Positions 8,991 through 16,961 of a DNA stretch of 64,000 nucleotides are shown here, piece after piece. The DNA comes from Gammaproteobacteria bacterium (GTDB lineage: Bacteria > Pseudomonadota > Gammaproteobacteria > Eutrophobiales > Eutrophobiaceae), in contig JACPSH010000053.1 in NCBI GenBank assembly GCA_016193395.1, forward strand, positions 31,706-95,705, read 5' to 3'. The notes under the pieces are model-generated. The model saw only the letters and a list, made by a program, of their open reading frames with translations. It did no database searches and had not been told where the DNA came from. The stretch's first letter is position 1. The number at the start of each line of letters is the position of its first letter. Position numbers and translations under genes: made by a program.

Positions 8991-9942
8991 CATCATCACG
9001 TTGCTCGGATTTTTTCAGCGGCAGCAACGGAATGCCGAAATCCTGCAGTATCTTGTCGATTTCCTGCTGGTTTTCGTGAATAAGGTCATTCACCTTCTGC
9101 CTCCATTCCTTCTCGCCGAACCGGATGGCCATGGCCATGCTGAATTCGAACTGCATGTCGGGATATTTGGGGTCGTTGTGAAGAGGCAGCAGAATGAACT
9201 CCGCCTGGTCGTGAAGCTCTCTCGAGAAATAGCCGGCGGTAGGTCCCCAGACGATCGATGCATCAATCTTGCCGGAGGCGATGTCCCGCATGACCACCTC
9301 GCCGGGATTCACCTTGGGGTCCCCCGGCTGGCCCAGATAGGGCACCATGTTGCCCATCAAACCGTGCCGGAATACCCACAACTGGGCCGGTCCCTGGTCG
9401 GAGAGCCCGATCTTGACCGGCCTGCCTTCCGCCACCACCTTGGCGAGCATCTCCGGCGCAGTCACATCGTCCAATCCGCGGCCGCGCGCAATCACGAGGA
9501 CGTAAGTTGAAGTGAAGTAAGGATCCGTCGTCGCCGCCAAATCGAAGTGTTCGGGCACGGTGATGACCAGGTCGCACTTGTAGGTCCCCCCCTGATCCTC
9601 GGCGCGAAGCGTTTGCCGTATGAATCCCATACGCTGTGGAAACCATTCGTAGCGCACTTCCCATCCCAGTTTGCTGCCCAGCAATTGCGCGATCTTGTTC
9701 TCGTAACCCTGTTCATCCTTGTTCGAGAAAGGCAGCATGTAGGGATCGGCGCAAACCTTGAGTTGCTTTGGAGCCGCCTGCTCCTCCGCCCAGGCCGTGG
9801 TGAAACTGCCGGATAGAACGCAGAATAACGCCTGCGCCAGAAACAAAAAGCATGGCGAGGCGGCCGCATGTGACCATCCGCCAGCGGTTTCGCGCGTCTC
9901 TGCGGGCGCTCCGTTCACACCTGAATCCGTGCGCCAGGTCAC
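8983..9942 (-). CDS. xoxJ: XoxJ-like periplasmic binding protein of methanol dehydrogenase cluster
   Basis: The 319-residue protein is a solute-binding-protein-like fold of the quinoprotein dehydrogenase-associated type (MxaJ/XoxJ): a signal region ending near TTAWAEE, then KQLKVCADPYMLPFSNKD, followed by ENKIAQLLGSKLGWEV and, later, DIASGKIDASIVWGPTAGYF. XoxJ and MxaJ accompany methanol dehydrogenase genes and are thought to help activate or mature the enzyme in the periplasm. The GTG start overlaps the stop of the cupredoxin gene by 4 bases; later starts before the signal peptide are possible. The C-terminus (SEQRDDDD) overlaps the next gene. Assignment as XoxJ is supported by xoxF two genes upstream. 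Confidence 0.88.
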   Translation of the reverse strand: MTWRTDSGVNGAPAETRETAGGWSHAAASPCFLFLAQALFCVLSGSFTTAWAEEQAAPKQLKVCADPYMLPFSNKDEQGYENKIAQLLGSKLGWEVRYEWFPQRMGFIRQTLRAEDQGGTYKCDLVITVPEHFDLAATTDPYFTSTYVLVIARGRGLDDVTAPEMLAKVVAEGRPVKIGLSDQGPAQLWVFRHGLMGNMVPYLGQPGDPKVNPGEVVMRDIASGKIDASIVWGPTAGYFSRELHDQAEFILLPLHNDPKYPDMQFEFSMAMAIRFGEKEWRQKVNDLIHENQQEIDKILQDFGIPLLPLKKSEQRDDDD

Positions 9943-10382
9943 TGTGCCTTCGCTGCCTGTTGCACTTTGAGGATCTTGCCAATCAGGCGGCGGTACGGTC
10001 CTTCAAGCTTGGCCTGCGCGCGGGTCATGACATCGTCGATGTCCTTGGCCTCGCCCACGACAATGATCCCGACCATCCCAAAGCCAAGATGCGGTACGCA
10101 TACATACAGGTACGTTCCTTCCACTTCTACTTTTATCGAGAGATTGTTGCCGATACCACTCTCCCAGGGCTGCGCGCCTTCGGGAATGAAGCCCGCCACG
10201 GATACCGAGTCATGGGAAGCCATGTTGACGAACGAAATCGTGTCGCCCGGTTTGGCATACAGGATATCCGGGTTGAAAATACGCGCTTCCGCGTTGATCT
10301 GAAACTCCTCCGCCCAGGAAATCGACGGCAGCATCAGCGCTGCCACCACCACTGAACAGAAAAGGCCTTTAAACATTTTCAT
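9939..10382 (-). CDS. Pseudoazurin-like type I copper protein (cupredoxin)
   Basis: This 147-residue exported protein has a signal peptide (cleavage near SISWAEE) and a pseudoazurin-type cupredoxin domain. The expected type I copper ligands are all visible: a His in MASHDSV, then Cys, His and Met in YVCVPHLGFGM with the C-x2-H-x4-M spacing of pseudoazurin. The segment GFIPEGAQPWES matches the family around the second strand pair. The start at 10382 is chosen because a GGGAGA ribosome site lies upstream; an ATG at 10403 is also in frame. Placed directly after xoxF and coupled to xoxJ, it is a candidate electron acceptor for methanol dehydrogenase, a place normally taken by cytochrome cL (XoxG). 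Confidence 0.88.
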   Translation of the reverse strand: MKMFKGLFCSVVVAALMLPSISWAEEFQINAEARIFNPDILYAKPGDTISFVNMASHDSVSVAGFIPEGAQPWESGIGNNLSIKVEVEGTYLYVCVPHLGFGMVGIIVVGEAKDIDDVMTRAQAKLEGPYRRLIGKILKVQQAAKAQ

Positions 10383-10536
10383 TGTGAAATTCTCCCATTT
10401 CATTCAAATAGTGCCGTTGATTCCTGACGGCAGCAACAGCAGATAGCGACTGCCTGATCGCGTAGACACCGAAACGCGAGCGCGGTTCGCGGGGCATTCC
10501 CGGAACTTCGCCGGTTACGGCGAATCGTCGGCCCGT

Positions 10537-10575
10537 CAAAAGAAAGTCCCCGGTGCCGTCAAGGCACCGGGGACT
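10537..10575 (-). terminator. Strong hairpin terminator between xoxF and the cupredoxin gene
   Basis: A 13-bp perfect stem (10545-10557 with 10563-10575, loop GTCAA) stands 35 bases after the xoxF stop. On the minus strand it is followed by a T-rich tail (TTTCTTTTG). It should end many xoxF transcripts, or act as a 3' stabiliser, and so lower expression of the downstream cupredoxin-xoxJ genes relative to xoxF. Confidence 0.8.
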
Positions 10576-10609
10576 CGGTACAGATCTCAACTTACCTGTG
10601 GGCTACTGC

Positions 10610-12547
10610 TTACGGCAGGCTGAAGACCATCAGCACGCCGCTATTCCGGGAAACGCTCAGCAGCTTGCGATAGCCGCCGACCGCGCCCAGCGCAGCCTCG
10701 TCTGGCGCAGCGGCCAGGCCGGGGATAGCCACCACAGCGCCGGCCCATCCGCCGATACCGGACAGAACGCCGACATACTGCTTGCCCTTATGGCTCCAGG
10801 TGTTGAAGTTGCCGATGATGCCGGACGGCGACTTGAACTTCCAAAGCTGCTTGCCGCTCTTCGCGTCAACCGCCTTGGCATAGGAGTCCAGGGTGCCGTA
10901 GAACACGACATCGCCAGCCGTCGCCAGGACACCACTCCACACGGACCACTGCTCGGGAATCGACCACACGATCTTACCCGTGTCGGCGTTCCAGGCAATC
11001 ATGGCGCCCATGTTGTCGGTGCCGTCCTTCATGACCGCGCCTGCCGGATACATGGTCAGGTTCGCGTTCACGAACGCCTGTCCTGCAACGTACTTGTTGC
11101 CGCCCGCCGCGTAGCTGACCGGTTCATAGGTCATGCACACGTGGTTGGTCGGAACGTAGAACAGACCGGTGCGCGGGCTGTAGGCCGCGGGTTGCTCGTC
11201 CTTCGTTCCGAGCGCAGCCGGGCAGACATCCTTGGATACGACATCTTCACCGTTGAAGTCGGTGCTCATGGCGTTGACCACCTGCGGATAACCGGTCTTC
11301 ATGTCGACATGCGTCGCCCAGTTGACCGCCGGGTCATACTTTTCCGCTACCAGCACCTCGCCTGTTACGCGGTCTACCGTATAGGCGAAGCCATTACGGT
11401 CGAAGTGCACGACGACCTTGCGGTCCGCACCCTTGACCTTCATGTCGGCCAGGATCATTTCATTGACGCCGTCATAGTCCCACTCGTCATGGGGCGTCAT
11501 CTGATAGACCCACTTCGCCATACCGGTGTCGATGTCACGGGCAAACATGGTCATCGACCACTTGTTGTCGCCGGGACGCACGACCGGGTTCCAGGTGCCG
11601 GGGTTGCCGTTGCCGTAGTACATCAGGTTCTGCTCGAAGTCAGCGGGCCACCAGCCCCATGTTGAACCACCGCCCTGCTTCCACTGATCGCCCAGCTTGC
11701 TGCAAGCACGCTTGCCGGCATCATTGGCACGCAGTTCGTTCTTGTCCCAGTCACCCTCGGCGCACCAGGTCTTCAAGGACGAATCCTTGCCGACCGGCTT
11801 GCCCATGGACATGGTCTTGTTCGGGTCCATCAGGATGTCGCTGTCCGGGCCCATGCTGAACGCACGCCAGGCCAACTTACCATCCTTCAGATTGAACGCC
11901 GCAATCCAGCAACGCACGCCGAATTCCGCACCGGAACAACCGGTAAATACCTTGTCCTTGATGACATGCGGGGCATTCGTCGTTGTGTTACCGGCCTTCG
12001 GACCATAGCCGATGTCACGGCCATTCTCAGCCTTCCAGGCGACCTTGCCATCCTTCGCATTCAGGGCGACCAACAGCGTGTCGGCCTGCTGCAGCAGGAT
12101 CTTGCCATCGCCGTAGGCCAAGCCACGGTTGACGATGTCGCAGCACATCACGGGGACCGTTTCGGCCTCGTTCTGTTGCGGCTCGTAAGCCCAGGTGATG
12201 GTCAGGTCATCCAGGTTGATGGCAAATACGTCGTTCGGGAAAGAAGAATGGATGTACAGGTGATCGCTGCCCAGACCGGTTGCGCTGCCGGGAAGGACCA
12301 GCGGACCACCTTCATGACCTTGCAGGCGTCCCGTAGAGAACGTCCACGCAGTCACGAGTTTGCCGGCGTTCTGATTGTTGATTTGATTCAACTCAGAGTA
12401 ACGCCAGTTCCAATAATTGCCACCCGGATAGGCCCAGTAGTTCGGATCCTGCGTCAGCTTTTTGACTCCATCATTTGCAAACGCAGACAGGGACACTACC
12501 AAGGCCAGAGCGGCAATCATCCATTTTCCAACGGACAATTTACTCAT
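10610..12547 (-). CDS. xoxF: Lanthanide-dependent PQQ methanol dehydrogenase XoxF
   Basis: The 645-residue product is a PQQ eight-bladed propeller alcohol dehydrogenase. It has a signal peptide (cleavage near SAFAND), the adjacent cysteine pair Cys135-Cys136 (VMCCDIV) that forms the disulfide over PQQ, GAEFG with a metal-binding Glu, and [11 protein letters not shown] with Asp357 and Asp359. The second Asp of this D-x-D pair is the lanthanide ligand that separates XoxF from calcium-dependent MxaF, which has Ala there. It oxidises methanol to formaldehyde in the periplasm. The start is ATG 12547, directly behind a very strong ribosome site; a 10-residue longer version would swallow that site. 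The clade number was not determined. Confidence 0.97.
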   Translation of the reverse strand: MSKLSVGKWMIAALALVVSLSAFANDGVKKLTQDPNYWAYPGGNYWNWRYSELNQINNQNAGKLVTAWTFSTGRLQGHEGGPLVLPGSATGLGSDHLYIHSSFPNDVFAINLDDLTITWAYEPQQNEAETVPVMCCDIVNRGLAYGDGKILLQQADTLLVALNAKDGKVAWKAENGRDIGYGPKAGNTTTNAPHVIKDKVFTGCSGAEFGVRCWIAAFNLKDGKLAWRAFSMGPDSDILMDPNKTMSMGKPVGKDSSLKTWCAEGDWDKNELRANDAGKRACSKLGDQWKQGGGSTWGWWPADFEQNLMYYGNGNPGTWNPVVRPGDNKWSMTMFARDIDTGMAKWVYQMTPHDEWDYDGVNEMILADMKVKGADRKVVVHFDRNGFAYTVDRVTGEVLVAEKYDPAVNWATHVDMKTGYPQVVNAMSTDFNGEDVVSKDVCPAALGTKDEQPAAYSPRTGLFYVPTNHVCMTYEPVSYAAGGNKYVAGQAFVNANLTMYPAGAVMKDGTDNMGAMIAWNADTGKIVWSIPEQWSVWSGVLATAGDVVFYGTLDSYAKAVDAKSGKQLWKFKSPSGIIGNFNTWSHKGKQYVGVLSGIGGWAGAVVAIPGLAAAPDEAALGAVGGYRKLLSVSRNSGVLMVFSLP

Positions 12548-12548
12548 G

Positions 12549-12558
12549 ACCTCCTCCT
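12549..12558 (-). promoter_or_regulatory. Very strong ribosome binding site of xoxF
   Basis: On the minus strand AGGAGGAGGT stands immediately before the xoxF ATG. It fixes the start at 12547 and predicts high translation, as expected for an abundant methanol dehydrogenase. Confidence 0.85.
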
Positions 12559-13238
12559 CTTTACGTTGGTTAACCAAGTTGATCTCTGAAAAAATTTACA
12601 AATCCCCCGCCGGCCCGAGATCAGAAGCCGACAGGAGATGAAAGGTCCGCGAGGGAGAGAAACAAATCTCGGTGGGTCGAATTGGAAATTTCATCCCGCG
12701 CACTCGATTCATTAGTATAGCGTTAGCAGTACCGAACCGGTTCGATAACCGTATGGCGACTGCCGGTACAAGGCACGCGATTATTCATTTTTTTATTGTA
12801 TTGACTTATCGGGCTTGTCCGCCCGTGTCTCGTTGTTATTTTTATGCCGTCTTCTGGTTCCGGAACAAACTAGCCGTTCAGGATCAGTAAGTGACGCTAA
12901 TTATCTAATTTTTCTTGGCGTTTTTGAACAACTTTTTGGACGGGCGACTTGTCCCGCATCAAGCTGGCAGCAGCCGTTGAGCAGGCAGATACACCGTACG
13001 GATCCTGAACCCAAACTACCGGCTGTTCCGACCGATACAGACAATGACACGCAATATCATCCAGTTATGACTCGGTTCAAATAATGCACGTTACAAGATT
13101 GCGGCACTGCGACAAAAATGAACCGGACAGACTTTTACGCGTCCATTGTGTAGCCGCTCTGGGTTGCCCGAAAAGGTCGTGTCGCCCCGTGGCCTTGTGA
13201 GGATAGAATTTTACGGATCGAAGCTCTCAAAGAGTCGG
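12559..13238. promoter_or_regulatory. Divergent xoxF / SoxYZ-like control region
   Basis: This 680-base stretch is more AT-rich than its surroundings and separates the divergent xoxF and SoxYZ-like genes. I see no convincing gene in it; two short open frames (12672-12890 and 12815-13084) have no recognisable features. A perfect 12-bp palindrome CGAACCGGTTCG lies at 12733-12744. A possible minus-strand -10 box TATACT (12714-12719) for xoxF has no good -35 box; the palindrome covers that position, so an activator site is conceivable. On the plus strand TAGAAT (13204-13209) could be a -10 box for the SoxYZ-like gene. No riboswitch was recognised. Confidence 0.5.
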
Positions 13239-14105
13239 ATGCAGACCATGATTCAGCAATCGCAAAGATACCTTCTTCACGGCACTCTTTTGATGTTGGC
13301 CGCGGTCTTTGGCTTAGCCGGGCCTTCCGCCGCCGACGTCGCGCCACCTGACTGGCGCGAATCGGCCTCTGACAAGATATGGGACGAACAGCTGCGGCCC
13401 GCCGCATTCGCCGATCGCGCGATTCTTGAGGGCACAGGACAAAATGTCCTGGAACTGAAAGCGCCGTTTCGCGCTGAGGACGCGACCGTGGTGCCGGTCT
13501 CAATCAGTACTCACACCCCGCAGACGGATCAGTCCTATATCCGCCGGATCCACGTCTATATCGACAAGAATCCCCTTCCCCTGGTCGGCATTTTTGAATT
13601 TACTCCACGGAGTGGACGGGCAGATCTCGCGATCCGGGTGCGGGTCGATGATTTTTCGTATGTGCGCGCGATTGCCGAAATGAATACCGGCGAACTGTAC
13701 ATGGCCAAGAGTTTCGTGCGCGCCACTGGAGCATGTTCGGCGCCGCCTCCCAAGAGCATCGATGATTCAATCGCCAACATGGGCACGATGAAGATAGACA
13801 CTGTGGGCGAAGTGGATTTGTCAAAGCCTGCGCTGTTGCAATTGCGGATCAAACACCCGAACATCACGGGACTTCAGCCGATGAAGATCGGATCGCATGT
13901 GCGCCCGCCGGCTCACTTCATCAGCGAGCTGAACGTCACTTATGCGGGCGAACCGATCATGAAGGCCACGCTGACATTTTCCATCAGCATGGATCCCAGT
14001 TTCCGGTTCTTCTTCGTGCCCTCGTCCGAGGGGACCATTACAGTCGAGGCGATCGATACCGAGCAGAACCGCTGGACCGCCAGTCAGGACATCAGGGCGT
14101 CCTGA
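13239..14105 (+). CDS. Quinoprotein dehydrogenase-associated SoxYZ-like carrier
   Basis: This exported protein of about 288 residues resembles the fused SoxYZ-like carriers found next to PQQ alcohol dehydrogenases. Residues about 1-35 form a signal peptide (LLMLAAVFGLAG, then AAD). The first half of the mature protein is SoxY-like, with a single cysteine in RATGACSAPPPK at the place of the SoxY carrier cysteine; the second half is SoxZ-like (IKHPNITGLQPM to TASQDIRAS). ATG 13239 is preferred over 13146 because it places the hydrophobic segment near the N-terminus; 13248 is also possible. It is transcribed divergently from xoxF. Its molecular role in methanol oxidation is unknown. Confidence 0.82.
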   Translation: MQTMIQQSQRYLLHGTLLMLAAVFGLAGPSAADVAPPDWRESASDKIWDEQLRPAAFADRAILEGTGQNVLELKAPFRAEDATVVPVSISTHTPQTDQSYIRRIHVYIDKNPLPLVGIFEFTPRSGRADLAIRVRVDDFSYVRAIAEMNTGELYMAKSFVRATGACSAPPPKSIDDSIANMGTMKIDTVGEVDLSKPALLQLRIKHPNITGLQPMKIGSHVRPPAHFISELNVTYAGEPIMKATLTFSISMDPSFRFFFVPSSEGTITVEAIDTEQNRWTASQDIRAS

Positions 14106-14141
14106 GACTCCGGGGGCGTACCCGTTCATGCGGCGCACGCC

Positions 14142-14507
14142 TCATTTCTTGGGTGGCTCGCGCACGATGCGTTTGACCTCCGGGCACTGGGCTGTGGCCT
14201 CTTTTCTCGCGGCCTTCAGTCTCTCGAACAGTTTCTCTCCGTCCTTGAAGTCCCGAAATAGCTGCCCCTTCTTGCCGGGCATTGACTGATACCTCTCGAC
14301 GAGACTGGCGTTCTCGTAATCCCTGAACGTCATCTTTGCTTTGATCACGTCGTGCCGGCAGGCGCAGGTATACAGGTTCTCCTCGCTCTGCCCGCCGATA
14401 TCGGACATGCACAAAACGACCATCTCCACGGTGTCCTGCGTGGGATAGTCCTCCGCCCACGCGCCGATTGCGAATAGCAGCAGACAACCAATCGACAAAG
14501 CGCGCAT
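14142..14507 (-). CDS. Small exported cysteine-containing protein, unknown function
   Basis: A 121-residue product with a clear signal peptide (LSIGCLLLFAIGAWA before EDYP). The mature part is about 100 residues, rich in Lys and Arg at the C-terminus, with Cys in VVLCMSD, YTCACRHD and TAQCPE. CACRH is not a haem c motif (CxxCH). I recognise no family. It converges on the SoxYZ-like gene and may belong functionally with the xox cluster, or may simply border it. Confidence 0.65.
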   Translation of the reverse strand: MRALSIGCLLLFAIGAWAEDYPTQDTVEMVVLCMSDIGGQSEENLYTCACRHDVIKAKMTFRDYENASLVERYQSMPGKKGQLFRDFKDGEKLFERLKAARKEATAQCPEVKRIVREPPKK

Positions 14508-14591
14508 GAATTGACCTCCGGTGATGGATACGCGTTGGCGTCATGATATCAGCGTCGCACGGGCGCGCGTTATTCGCCGGGCACCGCCGCC

Positions 14592-15881
14592 TCAATTCTT
14601 GCGGGACGGCGGGCGGGGTTCGATAAATTGACTCAGACTCCGGACAAGTAGTTCCGTGCATCCGCGATGCTGCACAAACACGCCCCTCGCCCTTTCGCCC
14701 ATCGAATGGCGGAGATCGGCGTCGCGCAGCATGCCGATGACCGTGTCGGCAAGCGCCCCGGCGCCCGGAACGACCCTCATCGCCTGCGCATCCAGCAGCA
14801 ATTCCGATATGGACGAAAAGTTGAACAGGTGGGGTCCGCTGATCACCGGGACCCCGAGCGAGGCAGGTTCCAGCAGGTTGTGGCCGCCGAGCGGGACGAG
14901 GCTGCCGCCGACAAAAGCGATGTCCGCGCAGGCATAGTACACGGGCAACTCCCCAAGTGAATCGAGGACGTAAACCTGCGATCCGGGGCCATACTGGTCC
15001 TGGCGGCTGCGCCGGACGGTGTCGAACCCTGCGCGACGGCTCATGTCCTCTATGGCCTCGGAACGTTCCGGGTGGCGAGGCGCCAGTATGAGCAGGCAGT
15101 CGGGGAACTTCTCCAACAGCGCGCCGAACGCGTCAAGTATGGCACCCTCTTCGCCGGGGTGAGTGCTGGCCGCGATCCACACCGGCCGGCTCGCGGAGAA
15201 GAACTGGCGCAACGCCTGACCCTGCTCCCGCAGGCTGTGCGGCACGTGCATGTCGAACTTCACGTTGCCGCAGACCATGACTTGCGCCGGATCGGCGCCC
15301 AGGGACAGGAACCGGTCGGCATCCACCCTGCTCTGCGCGGCGATCAACGATGCGGATCGAAGCGTGCTGCGTACCAGGGCTGATACCCGCCTGTATCCCC
15401 GGGCGGACTTTTCGGAGAGCCTGGCATTGACCAGTGCCAGCGGCACGCCCCGCTCCGCGCAGGCGGCGTAGAAATTCGGCCACAGCTCGGTTTCCATGAC
15501 GACGACTAGACTGGGATGAAGCATGCGCAATGAACGGCTGACCGCAAACGGGAGATCGTACGGGAAATAACGGTGTTCAATGTTGCCAGCGAAATTCTGG
15601 TGCACTGTCAGGGCGCCGGTGGGCGTGGTGGTGGTGACGACGATCCGGTACTGCGGATAGCGCTCCAGCAATGCGTTCAACAACGGCCTGGCTGCGAGCA
15701 CTTCCCCGACCGAAACCGCATGCAGCCAGATCACGGGCTTCCCGTCCGGAAGCGCACGCGGGAAGCCCAGCCGCTCCTGCCAGCGATCCAGATACGCGGG
15801 ATTCCGACGCGCCAGCCAGACCAGTCGCAGCAGCAAGAACGGAGTCAGCAGGATCAGGATGAATGAATAAACGATCCTCAT
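14592..15881 (-). CDS. waaA: 3-deoxy-D-manno-octulosonic acid (Kdo) transferase WaaA
   Basis: The 429-residue protein belongs to glycosyltransferase family 30. It has an N-terminal membrane anchor (SFILILLTPFLLLRLVWLA), the acceptor-side motif WLHAVSVGEVLAARPLL, METELWPNFY, and a C-terminal donor-binding half with FVGGSLVPLGGHNLLEPA. It adds Kdo residues to lipid IVA at the inner membrane, an essential step of LPS core synthesis. It lies on the same strand downstream of hldE-hldD, forming an LPS inner-core group, though 85 bases separate it from hldD. Length and motifs are typical. Confidence 0.95.
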   Translation of the reverse strand: MRIVYSFILILLTPFLLLRLVWLARRNPAYLDRWQERLGFPRALPDGKPVIWLHAVSVGEVLAARPLLNALLERYPQYRIVVTTTTPTGALTVHQNFAGNIEHRYFPYDLPFAVSRSLRMLHPSLVVVMETELWPNFYAACAERGVPLALVNARLSEKSARGYRRVSALVRSTLRSASLIAAQSRVDADRFLSLGADPAQVMVCGNVKFDMHVPHSLREQGQALRQFFSASRPVWIAASTHPGEEGAILDAFGALLEKFPDCLLILAPRHPERSEAIEDMSRRAGFDTVRRSRQDQYGPGSQVYVLDSLGELPVYYACADIAFVGGSLVPLGGHNLLEPASLGVPVISGPHLFNFSSISELLLDAQAMRVVPGAGALADTVIGMLRDADLRHSMGERARGVFVQHRGCTELLVRSLSQFIEPRPPSRKN

Positions 15882-15966
15882 GGTCTCTGTGACCGTTGCC
15901 GCGGATACTCAGCCGAAAGCGGACAACGCCGCTCCGGACACTGCGAGCCGTAATGCCAGAGGCGGA

Positions 15967-16947
15967 TCACGACTCTTCACGACACCCGGCGACCTGCGGC
16001 TGCGCCGCATGCTGCCAGTCGAAATATTGCCGCAGCCCGTCTTCCAGGGTCAGGAATTCGTCCGTGTAGCCGGCGCGCCTGAGGGCATAGAGGTCCGCAC
16101 GCGTGAAATTCTGGTAGGCGCCGGCCAACTCGTCAGGGAAGGGAATGTACTCAATGCTGCCGGTACCGTGCCAGCGGATGATGTTTCCGGCGACGTCATT
16201 GAAGCTGCGATCCCGGCCTGTTCCGACGTTGAATATCCCGGACTTGCCGGCGTGATCCAGGAACCACAGATTTACCTTGACGACGTCGCCCACGAACACG
16301 AAATCGCGCCGCTGCTCGCCGTCGCCGAAGCCACCGCTGCCGCGGAACAGCTTCACGCGACCCTCGGCCTGGAGTTGACGGTTCAAATGAAATGCGACGC
16401 TTGCCATTTTCCCCTTATGTTCCTCGCGAGGCCCGTAGACGTTGAAGTATCTCAGGCCGGCAACCTGGGAAGCGGACCGCGGGAGGCACTCGCGCACCTG
16501 ATCATCGAACAGCTTTTTTGAAACGCCGTACAGATTAATGGGGGCCTCGCATTCCGGCCTCTCCCTGAAGTCGGTCCCGGAACCGTATACCGCCGCACTC
16601 GACGCATAGATCAGCGGGATCCGGTTGTCCACACAATGGCGCAACAGATCCATGGAGTAGCGGAAATTGTTCTCGAGCAGGTACTGTTCGTCGCGCTCGA
16701 GGGTGTTCGTGCACGCCCCCTGGTGGACGATTGCCCGCAACTGCCGCAGACCGGGGTCGCCGCGCTGTACGCGTGAACGGAAATCACTCTTGTCCACGCA
16801 ATCCAGTACTGCGCAGCCGCGAAGATTGTCAGGCCCGGCCCCACGCGCGAACTCGTCCACGACAAGTATGTCCTCCTCGCCGCGGGCGTTGAGTCCCCGC
16901 ACGAGGTTGCTGCCGATGAAGCCGGCGCCGCCGGTTATCACGATCAT
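15967..16947 (-). CDS. hldD: ADP-L-glycero-D-manno-heptose 6-epimerase HldD
   Basis: A 326-residue short-chain dehydrogenase-type epimerase with the N-terminal NADP-binding motif GGAGFIGSNL and the catalytic Tyr-x3-Lys in YGVSKK. It converts ADP-D-glycero- to ADP-L-glycero-manno-heptose for the LPS core. ATG 16947 gives the family N-terminus (MIVITGG); a TTG at 16965 overlapping the hldE stop is an alternative. It follows hldE directly, so both steps of heptose nucleotide synthesis are co-transcribed. Confidence 0.95.
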   Translation of the reverse strand: MIVITGGAGFIGSNLVRGLNARGEEDILVVDEFARGAGPDNLRGCAVLDCVDKSDFRSRVQRGDPGLRQLRAIVHQGACTNTLERDEQYLLENNFRYSMDLLRHCVDNRIPLIYASSAAVYGSGTDFRERPECEAPINLYGVSKKLFDDQVRECLPRSASQVAGLRYFNVYGPREEHKGKMASVAFHLNRQLQAEGRVKLFRGSGGFGDGEQRRDFVFVGDVVKVNLWFLDHAGKSGIFNVGTGRDRSFNDVAGNIIRWHGTGSIEYIPFPDELAGAYQNFTRADLYALRRAGYTDEFLTLEDGLRQYFDWQHAAQPQVAGCREES

Positions 16948-16961
16948 CGGGCGCAGAGGAC

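Noticed and set aside
12672..13084. Two short plus-strand frames in the xoxF upstream region
   Set aside because: No ribosome site or signal, odd composition, AT-rich regulatory surroundings.
14340..14400. Possible c-type haem motif in the small exported protein
   Set aside because: The sequence is CACRH, not CxxCH.
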